DNA from: Lachnospiraceae bacterium
GTDB lineage: Bacteria > Bacillota > Clostridia > Lachnospirales > Lachnospiraceae
Length of the DNA stretch: 64,000 bases
Reading direction: 5' to 3'
NCBI GenBank assembly: GCA_910575445.1
Contig: CAJTFW010000001.1
Span: forward strand, 248,001 to 312,000
Made by a program: the position numbers and the translations under genes. Positions 52,451-60,266 of this stretch are shown here, piece after piece. The stretch's first letter is position 1. Each line of letters begins with the position of its first letter. Below the pieces are notes generated by a model. It was not told the DNA's origin. It worked only from the letters and a program-made list of their open reading frames with translations, and searched no databases.

Positions 52451-54535
52451 ATGTACAAGAGTTATACAATGGAACTGGCTGGCCGGACCTTACGTGTGGA
52501 TATTGGTCGTGTGGCAGCACAGGCAAACGGTGCAGCGTTTATGCACTATGGCGATACCGTTGTACTTTCCACAGCCACGGCCTCAGACAAGCCTAGAGAG
52601 GGCATTGATTTCTTCCCTCTAAGTGTGGAATTTGAAGAAAAATTATATTCCGTTGGTAAGATTCCGGGAGGATTTAATAAAAGAGAGGGAAAGGCATCAG
52701 AAAATGCAGTGCTGACCGCCCGCGTGATTGACCGCCCGATGCGTCCTCTATTTCCAAAGGATTATAGAAATGATGTCACTCTGAACAATATGGTAATGAG
52801 CGTAGACCCGGCGTGCCGTCCAGAGATTGTGGCGATGCTTGGTGCTGCGATTGCCACGGCTATCTCAGATATTCCATTTGATGGTCCTTGTGCGATGACA
52901 CAGATTGGACAAATAGATGGTGAATTTATTGTCAATCCATCTCAGGAGCAGTGGAAAAATGGGGAGCTGACTTTGACCGTTGCTTCCACCAAAGAAAAAG
53001 TGATTATGATTGAAGCTGGCGCCAATGAGATTCCTGAAGAGAAGATGCTTGAGGCTATCTATATGGCTCATGATATCAATCAGAAGTTGATTGCATTTAT
53101 TGAAGACATTGTAGCAGAGGTTGGAAAGGCAAAGCATACGTATGAAAGCTGCGCAATTCCAGAGGAATTATTCTCTGCCATCAAAGAGATGGTACCCCCT
53201 GAAGAGATGGAGAAAGCAGTCTTTACCGATGACAAGCAGACCCGTGAAGAAAATATTCGCGAGGTGACGGAGAAGCTTAATGAGGCTTTTGCAGAGAAGG
53301 AAGAATGGCTAGAGGTGCTTGGTGAGGCTATCTATCAGTACCAGAAGAAAACAGTGCGAAAGATGATTCTAAAAGACCACAAGCGCCCAGATGGACGGGA
53401 ACTGAATCAGATTCGTCCATTGGCAGCAGAAGTAGACCTGATACCAAGGGTTCATGGCTCTGCGATGTTTACACGTGGCCAGACACAGATATGCAATGTC
53501 TGTACCTTAGCGCCGCTGTCAGAGCAGCAGAGAATAGATGGTCTTGATGAAAATGAAGTCAGCAAGCGCTATATGCATCACTATAATTTCCCAAGCTATT
53601 CGGTTGGAGAGACCAAGCCATCTAGAGGGCCGGGACGCCGGGAGATTGGACATGGTGCACTTGCAGAGCGGGCGTTGATTCCGGTACTGCCAAGCGAGGA
53701 AGAATTCCCATATGCAATTCGTACCGTGTCCGAAACATTTGAGTCCAATGGCTCCACCTCGATGGCGTCCACCTGTGCATCCTGTATGTCTCTGATGGCA
53801 GCCGGCGTGCCGATTAAGCGGATGGTAGCTGGTATCTCCTGTGGCCTGGTAACCGGTGAAAAGGATGAGGATTTTGTGCTTCTGACAGATATTCAGGGAC
53901 TGGAAGATTTCTTTGGTGATATGGACTTTAAGGTGACTGGTACAGACAAAGGAATCACTGCGATTCAGATGGATATTAAGATTCACGGTCTGACCAGAGC
54001 AATTGTAGAAGGTGCGATTGCAAGATGCCGCGAGGCGCGGATGTTTATTATGGACACCTGTATGAAGCCAGCGATTGCAGAGCCTAGAAAAGAAGTTGGA
54101 AAATATGCACCAAAGATTATCCAGATGCTGATTGACCCACAGAAGATTGGAGATGTCGTTGGACAGAGAGGAAAGACGATTAACTCCATTATTGAGCAGA
54201 CTGGTGTAAAGATTGATATTACTGACGATGGTGCAGTCTCTATCTGTGGAACAGACCAGGAGATGATGGACAAGGCCAAAGAGATGGTGCGGATTATTAC
54301 AACCGAATTTGAAGAAGGACAAGTATTTGTCGGAAAGGTTGTCAGCATCAAAGAGTTTGGTGCATTTTTGGAATTTGCACCAGGAAAAGAAGGTATGGTG
54401 CATATCTCCAAGATTGCAAAGGAGAGAATTAATCGCGTAGAAGATGTCCTGACACTGGGGGATACGGTAAAGGTAGTATGCCTTGGGAAAGACAAGATGG
54501 GAAGAATTAGCTTCTCTATGAAAGATTGTAAATAG
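52451..54535 (+). CDS. pnp: Polynucleotide phosphorylase
   Basis: A 694-residue 3'-to-5' exoribonuclease of the degradosome. Two RNase PH domains ('YGDTVVLSTATASDKPREGIDFFPLSVEFEEK' start block split here, and 'GTDKGITAIQMDIKIHGLT'), then KH ('IGDVVGQRGKTINSIIEQTG') and S1 ('VFVGKVVSIKEFGAFLEFAPG') RNA-binding domains. Length and all domains match the family. AAAGGAGATAC precedes the ATG. It ends in a strong terminator. Confidence 0.96.
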   Translation: MYKSYTMELAGRTLRVDIGRVAAQANGAAFMHYGDTVVLSTATASDKPREGIDFFPLSVEFEEKLYSVGKIPGGFNKREGKASENAVLTARVIDRPMRPLFPKDYRNDVTLNNMVMSVDPACRPEIVAMLGAAIATAISDIPFDGPCAMTQIGQIDGEFIVNPSQEQWKNGELTLTVASTKEKVIMIEAGANEIPEEKMLEAIYMAHDINQKLIAFIEDIVAEVGKAKHTYESCAIPEELFSAIKEMVPPEEMEKAVFTDDKQTREENIREVTEKLNEAFAEKEEWLEVLGEAIYQYQKKTVRKMILKDHKRPDGRELNQIRPLAAEVDLIPRVHGSAMFTRGQTQICNVCTLAPLSEQQRIDGLDENEVSKRYMHHYNFPSYSVGETKPSRGPGRREIGHGALAERALIPVLPSEEEFPYAIRTVSETFESNGSTSMASTCASCMSLMAAGVPIKRMVAGISCGLVTGEKDEDFVLLTDIQGLEDFFGDMDFKVTGTDKGITAIQMDIKIHGLTRAIVEGAIARCREARMFIMDTCMKPAIAEPRKEVGKYAPKIIQMLIDPQKIGDVVGQRGKTINSIIEQTGVKIDITDDGAVSICGTDQEMMDKAKEMVRIITTEFEEGQVFVGKVVSIKEFGAFLEFAPGKEGMVHISKIAKERINRVEDVLTLGDTVKVVCLGKDKMGRISFSMKDCK

Positions 54536-54565
54536 AGTGATGATTATAGTTATATAAGAAGATGG

Positions 54566-54606
54566 AAGCGCCTTGACAAGCTTTAGGGTTTTGTCAAGGT
54601 GCTTTT
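54566..54606 (+). terminator. Terminator of rpsO-pnp
   Basis: AAGCGCCTTGACAA and TTGTCAAGGTGCTTTT pair over 14 bp with one G-T wobble around a loop of about 10 bases, followed by TGTCTTTTT. Confidence 0.85.
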
Positions 54607-54663
54607 GTCTTTTTATATAGGTAGCACAGATTGCAATGAAAAGGCAGAGGTAGATTGAATATG

Positions 54664-55092
54664 AGGACGCTCGCCACGACCTGGCAGATATTCCTTCCAG
54701 CCCCCGCTCGCGCTTAATGGACGCCTATAGCGGTACTAAGCTCGCGACTGCGCGTTCCGCTTGCGCTCGCTAAGTGCCGATGGCGCCCAATGGGTCTTGC
54801 AGGAACATCTGCCAGGTCATGTCGGGCTGTTTCTTGGCTTCGATACACACGCTTCGGGCGGAACATTTCACCTATATACCACACAACATTACGCGATAGT
54901 GTCTTATACTTACCGGTAGTCGTAGTCAGCCAGGGCGGAAGGGGAGTAGGTTCCTGAAAGACCCATTGGGCGCCATCGGCACTTAATGAGCGCAAGCGGA
55001 ACGCGCAGTCGCGAATTTAGTACCGCTATAGGCGTCCGTTAAGCGAGAGCGGGGTCTGGAAGGAACCTACTCCCCTTCCGCCCTGGCGTCCT
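54664..55092. repeat. Composite palindromic element, copy D (429 bp)
   Basis: Same architecture as the 40511 copy but in reverse orientation: AGGACGCT at the left, GGCGTCCT at the right, two inverted modules and a conserved centre. The left module is of the GC subtype (CTAAGC 54736-54741 with GCTAAG 54769-54774), the right of the AT subtype (CTTAAT 54982-54987 with ATTTAG 55015-55020). The central 110 bases match the reverse complement of copy C at most positions. It fills the gap between the pnp terminator and the spoIIIA promoter. No coding potential was seen. Confidence 0.9.
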
Positions 55093-55128
55093 ATTATATC
55101 TCTAAAAAATTAGCCTAAAAAATGATGC

Positions 55129-55156
55129 GCATAAAACTTTGATGAGGTCATATATT
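55129..55156 (+). promoter_or_regulatory. Possible sigma-E promoter of spoIIIA
   Basis: GCATAAA (55129-55135), 13-base spacer and CATATATT (55149-55156) loosely fit the sporulation sigma-E consensus. spoIIIA operons are known to be sigma-E controlled in the mother cell. Confidence 0.4.
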
Positions 55157-55176
55157 GTGATAGGGAGTGGGACAAC

Positions 55177-56091
55177 ATGAGATGTGAGGAATTGATAGGA
55201 ATTTTTCCAGAGATATTAAGAGATATCGTGATAGAGATGAATGTGGATATTTCACATATCCGCGAGATACGTGTGCGTGCAGACCGGCCTGTGCTTGTGA
55301 TGGATGGAAAGAGGGAATATATCTCAAAACAGGTACTTCAAGGGATTCAGGTATCACAGATATTGGCCTATCTTGGCAATTATTCACTCTATGCCTATGA
55401 GGATGAGATTCGTAGAGGTTTTTTAAGTCTTCCGGGGGGACATCGGGTGGGACTTGCTGGACGGACAGTCTTAGAAGCGGGGAGAATTAAGACGATGACG
55501 GAAATATCTTCTCTAAATCTTCGCTTTGCCCATGAGGTAAAAGGGTGTGCGGATGGATTAGAAGACTATCTGTGGGAGAAAGGGAGACTTTGTTCAACTT
55601 TGATTGTCTCGGCGCCAGGGGGTGGGAAGACAACGCTTCTTCGGGATTGTATCCGTCAGATATCGGATGGATGGGGGATGCATAGAGGGCTAACAGTTGG
55701 TGTTGTAGATGAGCGTTCGGAGATTGCCGGAAGTTTCCATGGTGTGCCGGGAAATGATGTAGGGATTAGAACGGATGTTCTGGATGAGTGCCCAAAGGCG
55801 CAGGGAATGATGATGTTGATTCGCTCAATGGCGCCTAAAGTGGTGGCAGTGGATGAGATTGGCGGGAGAGAGGACTTAGAAGCTATCTTGGCTGCGGTAC
55901 ACTGTGGTTGTGTGATGTTGGCAACGGTGCATGGAAATTCCATGGAGGAGCTTCTTAAAAAGCCTGTACTTCGGGAAATTGTGGAGGCTGAGATTTTTGA
56001 GCGATATATTATATTAAAGACAGAGGAAGAGAATAAAAGGCTTTTAGAAGTGCTGGATGATAGGGGAGGAGTGCTATGTTCAAGATGCTAG
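55177..56091 (+). CDS. spoIIIAA: Stage III sporulation protein AA (ATPase)
   Basis: A 304-residue secretion-type ATPase of the mother-cell-to-forespore channel. Walker A 'SAPGGGKTTLLRD' (about 146-158), 'GVVDERSEIAG' and Walker B 'PKVVAVDEIGGREDLEAI' are present. It powers or assembles the SpoIIIA-SpoIIQ feeding tube during engulfment. It overlaps spoIIIAB by 16 bases. Confidence 0.94.
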   Translation: MRCEELIGIFPEILRDIVIEMNVDISHIREIRVRADRPVLVMDGKREYISKQVLQGIQVSQILAYLGNYSLYAYEDEIRRGFLSLPGGHRVGLAGRTVLEAGRIKTMTEISSLNLRFAHEVKGCADGLEDYLWEKGRLCSTLIVSAPGGGKTTLLRDCIRQISDGWGMHRGLTVGVVDERSEIAGSFHGVPGNDVGIRTDVLDECPKAQGMMMLIRSMAPKVVAVDEIGGREDLEAILAAVHCGCVMLATVHGNSMEELLKKPVLREIVEAEIFERYIILKTEEENKRLLEVLDDRGGVLCSRC

Positions 56092-56594
56092 GCATCTTAT
56101 GTATTGTCAGTGGAAGCAGTGGGCTTGGGTTTTTGTATGCACGGGAATTGGAGCTTCGCTTGATAGAATTAAAACAACTTCAGCAGATGCTTCTACAGCT
56201 TCGAGGAGAGATTCGCTATATGCATCAACCGCTGCCGGATGCTTTTTGGCATCTGTCTAGAAAGGCACCGGTTCTTTTTGTGGATTTTTTAACAAAGATG
56301 GCACAGGAGCTGCAAAAGAGGGATGGGCAGAGTGCAGAAGAAATCTGGAAAAGAAATCTAAAAAAGTGTCTGCCAGGTCTTCATCTTGACAAACAGGAAC
56401 AAAAAGATTTGGAAAAACTGGGCAGTATGCTTGGATATCTGGATGTGGATATGCAGTTAAATGCACTGGATTATTATTTGGAACAGTTAAAAGAGTCGTC
56501 GCTTCGCGCGACAGAAGTCTCTAAGACGCAGAAAAAGCTGTATCAGTCGATGGGGATTTTAGGAGGGGCGGCTTTGGCGGTCCTGGTATTTTAA
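56076..56594 (+). CDS. spoIIIAB: Stage III sporulation protein AB
   Basis: A 172-residue protein anchored by terminal hydrophobic segments ('ILCIVSGSSGLGFLYA' and 'MGILGGAALAVLVF'). 'ELEERLIELKQLQQMLLQLRGEIRYM'-type text and the last block resemble SpoIIIAB/GspF-like subunits that contact the AA ATPase. The longer central helix is typical. Confidence 0.92.
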   Translation: MFKMLGILCIVSGSSGLGFLYARELELRLIELKQLQQMLLQLRGEIRYMHQPLPDAFWHLSRKAPVLFVDFLTKMAQELQKRDGQSAEEIWKRNLKKCLPGLHLDKQEQKDLEKLGSMLGYLDVDMQLNALDYYLEQLKESSLRATEVSKTQKKLYQSMGILGGAALAVLVF

Positions 56595-56614
56595 GATAAA
56601 AGGAATGTGACGGT

Positions 56615-56809
56615 ATGAGTGAAGCGTTGTTGTTTAAGATTGCAGCAGTTGGAATATTGGTCTCTGTGCTTTCTCAGGTGTTAAAACACAGTGGCAGAGA
56701 AGAACAGGCATTTTTGACAAGCCTTGCAGGACTTTTGCTGGTGTTGTTCTGGATTTTACCTTATGTGTATCAGCTGTTTGAGACTATGCAAGGGCTGTTT
56801 ATGCTTTAG
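56615..56809 (+). CDS. spoIIIAC: Stage III sporulation protein AC
   Basis: A 64-residue membrane protein with two membrane segments ('LLFKIAAVGILVSVLSQVL' and 'LLLVLFWILPYVYQLF') and the conserved 'LKHSGREEQAFLTSLAG' between them. It belongs to the membrane platform of the channel. Confidence 0.93.
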   Translation: MSEALLFKIAAVGILVSVLSQVLKHSGREEQAFLTSLAGLLLVLFWILPYVYQLFETMQGLFML

Positions 56810-56821
56810 GAGGAATAGAAG

Positions 56822-57205
56822 ATGGTTCGAATAGCGATGCTTGGGATTGTGGGGGTGTTGATGGCACTTCAGTTAAAATCCTTAAAATCAGAATATGCGG
56901 TCTACTTGTGTCTTGGCATCAGTCTTTTAATCTTTGCCAGTGTAGCAGACAGGCTTCAGGTGATTATTGACGGACTGATGGAGATACAGAATTGTCTGCC
57001 TTTGGAAGTGGGATATATACAGACCCTACTGAAGATTATCGGTATTACTTATATTGCAGAGTTTGCCTCTGACCTCTGTAAAGATGCCGGCTATCAGACC
57101 GTGGCCGGACAGATTCAGATATTTGGAAAGCTGTCTGTTCTGACCATTAGTATTCCGATTCTAAGCGCGCTCTTGCAGACGATTCAGACATTTCTAGGAG
57201 GCTAA
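56822..57205 (+). CDS. spoIIIAD: Stage III sporulation protein AD
   Basis: A 127-residue membrane protein with three or four membrane segments, related to SpoIIIAC in its C-terminal half ('YIAEFASDLCKDAGYQTVAG'). It lies 12 bases after spoIIIAC and 3 before spoIIIAE. Confidence 0.92.
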   Translation: MVRIAMLGIVGVLMALQLKSLKSEYAVYLCLGISLLIFASVADRLQVIIDGLMEIQNCLPLEVGYIQTLLKIIGITYIAEFASDLCKDAGYQTVAGQIQIFGKLSVLTISIPILSALLQTIQTFLGG

Positions 57206-57208
57206 TCT

Positions 57209-58237
57209 ATGGAAGAAATCGATTATGGCGATATCCAGAGAGTCTTAGACGAGATACTTGGAAATAACATGGATTTTGGACAGATGGTAGAAGCAGGAAG
57301 CAAAGGAGAGAATCTTACCTTGCTCTCTAGCCTTGGAAAGTTGTTTTGGGATATTTTTGTCGAGGAACTGTTTAGTCAGAAACAGATGTGGATGCATATT
57401 TTGATTCTTGCGATTGCAGCGGCGGTGCTTTTGCATTTTTCCGATGTCTTTCAGAATAAAAGTGTCTCACAGATTAGCTTTTGCATGATTTATATGATAC
57501 TGTTTTTGATTTTGATTACTTCTTTTCAGAGCAGTCTTGGAATCGCAAAGGAAGTGACACAGAATATGCGGGCATTTATGACCGTGTTGGCGCCGGCGTA
57601 TATTTTAGCAATGAGTATGACTTCTTATCTGACTTCTGCAAGTGTCTATTATGAATTTATCCTGCTGTTAATCTCAGCTATCCGCTGGTTTATGGAAGCT
57701 TTTATCCTGCCTTGTATTGAAATCTATGTTCTTTTAGTATTGGCCAATAACCTCTCCAAAGAATCGCGTCTGACACGTTTTGCAGATTTGACAGAGATGT
57801 TGGTGGGATGGAGCTTAAAGGCAGCAATGGCGCTTGTGATGGGCTTTCATATGATACAGGGAATTATTACACCCGCTGCGGATTCTTTTCGCGCGACAGC
57901 CATCAGTAAAGGATTAGATATGGTGCCTGGTGTGGGGGATATTAGTGGCTCTGTGACCGATATGGTGATTGGCTCGGCGATGTTGATTAAAAATGGAATC
58001 GGGGCGGCTGCGCTTGTGGCGCTTATCTTTGTCTGTGCGATTCCTCTTGTCAAGCTTTTAGTGATTATGCTTGCCTACTATCTGCTTGCGGCGATTTTGC
58101 AGCCGGTGTCAGATGAGCGGATTACGGGATGCCTTGCCGGGATGGGAACAGGAGTTAAGCTTTTGTTTCAGGCGGTATTTGCGGTTCTGGTGCTTTTTTT
58201 GCTGACGATTGCCTTGACAGCAGCGATGACCGGATAA
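57209..58237 (+). CDS. spoIIIAE: Stage III sporulation protein AE
   Basis: A 342-residue multi-span membrane protein with seven or eight segments. 'RAFMTVLAPAYILAMSMTS' and 'FRATAISKGLDMVPGVGDISG' are conserved SpoIIIAE blocks. It is the largest membrane component of the channel. Length is a little below the usual 390 because the signal-sequence region is short. Confidence 0.92.
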   Translation: MEEIDYGDIQRVLDEILGNNMDFGQMVEAGSKGENLTLLSSLGKLFWDIFVEELFSQKQMWMHILILAIAAAVLLHFSDVFQNKSVSQISFCMIYMILFLILITSFQSSLGIAKEVTQNMRAFMTVLAPAYILAMSMTSYLTSASVYYEFILLLISAIRWFMEAFILPCIEIYVLLVLANNLSKESRLTRFADLTEMLVGWSLKAAMALVMGFHMIQGIITPAADSFRATAISKGLDMVPGVGDISGSVTDMVIGSAMLIKNGIGAAALVALIFVCAIPLVKLLVIMLAYYLLAAILQPVSDERITGCLAGMGTGVKLLFQAVFAVLVLFLLTIALTAAMTG

Positions 58238-58250
58238 GGGGAGGAATGGG

Positions 58251-58484
58251 ATGCAGGAAGTATTAAATATGGTAAAATATGTGGCAGTCTTTTATCTTAT
58301 GGAACAGATGGTGTTAAATCTGTTGCCGGGAAAGACCTATGAGCGGTATGTACGGTTCTATCTGGGACTGCTTTTGGTACTTCTGCTGTTAAGACCCATT
58401 TTCCATATCTTTGATTTGACCGAACAGCTAAATGAAGAACATCTGATGTATGACCTTTGGGAGGAAGTGGAGGAGCTTCGATGA
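58251..58484 (+). CDS. spoIIIAF: Stage III sporulation protein AF, short form
   Basis: A 77-residue protein. It keeps the two membrane segments ('VKYVAVFYLMEQMVLNLLPG' and 'FYLGLLLVLLLLRPIFHIF') with the conserved 'YVRFYLGLLLVLLLLRPI' core, but ends 10-20 residues after them. Typical SpoIIIAF proteins have about 200 residues with a soluble ring-like domain at the C-terminus, which is absent here. The stop overlaps the spoIIIAG start (ATGA), so the short length looks natural rather than a random frameshift. Confidence 0.82.
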   Translation: MQEVLNMVKYVAVFYLMEQMVLNLLPGKTYERYVRFYLGLLLVLLLLRPIFHIFDLTEQLNEEHLMYDLWEEVEELR

Positions 58485-59020
58485 AAGAGAAATGGGAGGA
58501 ATGGAAGCAAAGATATTGGCCTCCAAAGAAGGACCAGCTGCTGATTCTGGTCTTGATAGGGCTTTTATTAGCGGTGATTGTATTTCCGGTGGAACAAGGG
58601 GAGAGAAAAGAACAAGAGGCAGAAGAAGTAGCAGTAAGTACAGAAGTGCAAGAAGGAGCAAAAGAGACGTATGAGGAGCGAATGGAGCGAAAGTTAGAGC
58701 GCCTGCTTGGAAGTGTAGAGGGAGTCGGTGAAGTGCGGGTGATGCTAACGTTTGTAGGAAGCGGCGAAAAGCAGGTGGAAAAAGACAGAAATACAGCTGA
58801 CGAGGGACAAAGTGAGGAGACCATCTATGAGGAACACGAAGGCAATGAAAGGATGCCTTATGTAACCTCAGAGACAAATCCAAGAGTGGAGGGAATACTG
58901 GTGATTGCACAAGGCGGAGGAGACAGTCAAGTAAGAAAAGAGATTCTAGAGGCCGCACAGGCATTATTTGGGATTGAAGCACATAAAATTAAAATAATGA
59001 AAATGGAGGGAACACAGTGA
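58481..59020 (+). CDS. spoIIIAG: Stage III sporulation protein AG
   Basis: A 179-residue membrane-anchored ring protein. One membrane segment ('QLLILVLIGLLLAVIVF'), an acidic linker, then the ring-building motif 'ERKLERLLGSVEGVGEVRVMLTF' and 'PRVEGILVIAQGGGDSQVRKEI'. In B. subtilis it forms a large ring in the channel between mother cell and forespore. The start at 58481 (MKEKWEE) is inside the spoIIIAF stop. Confidence 0.92.
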   Translation: MKEKWEEWKQRYWPPKKDQLLILVLIGLLLAVIVFPVEQGERKEQEAEEVAVSTEVQEGAKETYEERMERKLERLLGSVEGVGEVRVMLTFVGSGEKQVEKDRNTADEGQSEETIYEEHEGNERMPYVTSETNPRVEGILVIAQGGGDSQVRKEILEAAQALFGIEAHKIKIMKMEGTQ

Positions 59021-59715
59021 AACAGTTAAAGCAGTTAAAGAAACCAATATTTAAGAAGAACCAGATGATTATCACAGCACTTGCGGCGATGATAGCAGTC
59101 GCCGGGTATCTGAATTATTCGGGAACCAAGCTGGATGAATCTCTGTTAAGTGCAAACAGTTCTGCGATTGAAGATGTGGAGGATGCAAGTCTTGCAGAAG
59201 ATATTTCGGCAGAGGACCTCTATGCAGAGACTGGAGAGGATGAATACGCAGACATTGAAAGTCTAGACGCAGATGCAGACGTGGCGGATGCGGATATGGC
59301 AGATGTGGATACGGCAGAAGAAAAGGTAGGGGAGACCGTACTTGCAAGCAGTCCGGTAGGAGTGGGGCTTGTGTCGGAAGCAAAGGTAAGCAGGGAGCAG
59401 ACGCGCTCTAGAAACAAAGAGATATTGATGGAGCTGATTAACAGTACAAATATTACAGATGAGCAAAAGCAGGGTGCGATTGATGAAATGGTGCAGATGA
59501 CAGACGTAGCGGAGAAGGAGCTGGCGGCTGAGACGCTTTTGGTGGCGCAGGGCTTTAGTGAAGTGGTGGTTAGTATCCATGACGCAGGAGCAGATGTGGT
59601 AGTCAGCAGTACACAAGTCAGCGATTCCCAGAGAGCGCAAATTGAGGATATTGTAAAGCGCAAGACAGGGATTGAAGCGGCGAACATAACAATTACACCG
59701 GTGACAGCGGAATAA
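59017..59715 (+). CDS. spoIIIAH: Stage III sporulation protein AH
   Basis: A 232-residue membrane-anchored protein. One segment near the start ('MIITALAAMIAVAGYLNY'), a long Asp/Ala-rich acidic linker (about 45-100), then the YscJ/FliF-like domain ('ITDEQKQGAIDEMVQMTDVA', 'FSEVVVSIHDAGADVVVSS'). It binds SpoIIQ on the forespore side. GTG start overlapping spoIIIAG. The operon ends in a terminator. Confidence 0.93.
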   Translation: MKQLKQLKKPIFKKNQMIITALAAMIAVAGYLNYSGTKLDESLLSANSSAIEDVEDASLAEDISAEDLYAETGEDEYADIESLDADADVADADMADVDTAEEKVGETVLASSPVGVGLVSEAKVSREQTRSRNKEILMELINSTNITDEQKQGAIDEMVQMTDVAEKELAAETLLVAQGFSEVVVSIHDAGADVVVSSTQVSDSQRAQIEDIVKRKTGIEAANITITPVTAE

Positions 59716-59747
59716 AGAAGGAGGAGCCTTTGTGGGCTCCTTCTTTG
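59713..59747 (+). terminator. Terminator of the spoIIIA operon
   Basis: GGAGCC/GGCTCC inner stem extended by AAAGAA/TTCTTT with a three-base bulge, then GTTAT. Confidence 0.75.
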
Positions 59748-59754
59748 TTATATC

Positions 59755-59919
59755 AGGACGCCAGGGTGGGAGGGGAGTAGGTTTCCAAAAGACCCCGCTC
59801 TCGCTTAATGAACGCCTATAGCGGTACTAAGCTCGCGACTGCGCGTTCCGCTTGCGCTCGCTAAGTGCCGATGGCGTCCAATGGGTCTTTGGGGAACCTA
59901 CTCCCCTCCCACCCTGACT
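59755..59919. repeat. Palindromic element, single-module copy E (about 165 bp)
   Basis: AGGACGC at the left, then arms CAGGGTGGGAGGGGAGTAGG-x (from 59762) and its reverse complement (ending 59916) that pair at 32 of 34 positions. They enclose the 87-base core (59796-59882) shared with copies C and D. The core is GC subtype (CTAAGC 59827-59832 with GCTAAG 59860-59865), while the outer arms match the AT-subtype modules. The rest of the gap to feoA (59920-60044) shows no gene. Confidence 0.88.
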
Positions 59920-60044
59920 GACTGTGGCCAGCCATAGGATTCGAGTTTGGGCTTGTAAAAGTGGGAAGTGAGTTGTATAATGATAAAATGTAAGTGAGAA
60001 TTATTATCAGTTACGAGATAGAGAGCAGAAAATGGAGGCTTGAG

Positions 60045-60266
60045 ATGACGTTATACGAAGGAGAAAAAGGAAGTACCCTTTTGGTGCTTCGAATGGCTCT
60101 GCCAGTGCAGACAGAGAGAAGGCTTGAGGTGCTTGGAATGCTTGAGGGGACTCGGATTGTAGTGGTGAACCGAAAGAAAAGGGGCGCTATGATTGTGAAG
60201 ATTCGAGGGACAAGATTTGCAATGGGACAGAGTATTACAAGACATATTGAGGTGAAAGAAGTATGA
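60045..60266 (+). CDS. feoA: FeoA-type iron transport accessory protein
   Basis: A 73-residue SH3-like cytoplasmic protein. 'RRLEVLGMLEGTRIVVVNRKKRGAMIVKIRGTRFAMG' is the FeoA pattern. It is thought to tune FeoB. The ATG at 60045 follows GGAGG (60035-60039); the longer frame from 59994 has none. It overlaps feoB by 4 bases. Confidence 0.88.
   Translation: MTLYEGEKGSTLLVLRMALPVQTERRLEVLGMLEGTRIVVVNRKKRGAMIVKIRGTRFAMGQSITRHIEVKEV

Noticed and set aside
53519-54403. 294-codon open frame antisense to pnp
   Set aside because: His/Cys/Asn-rich shadow translation of the conserved pnp frame with no start signal.
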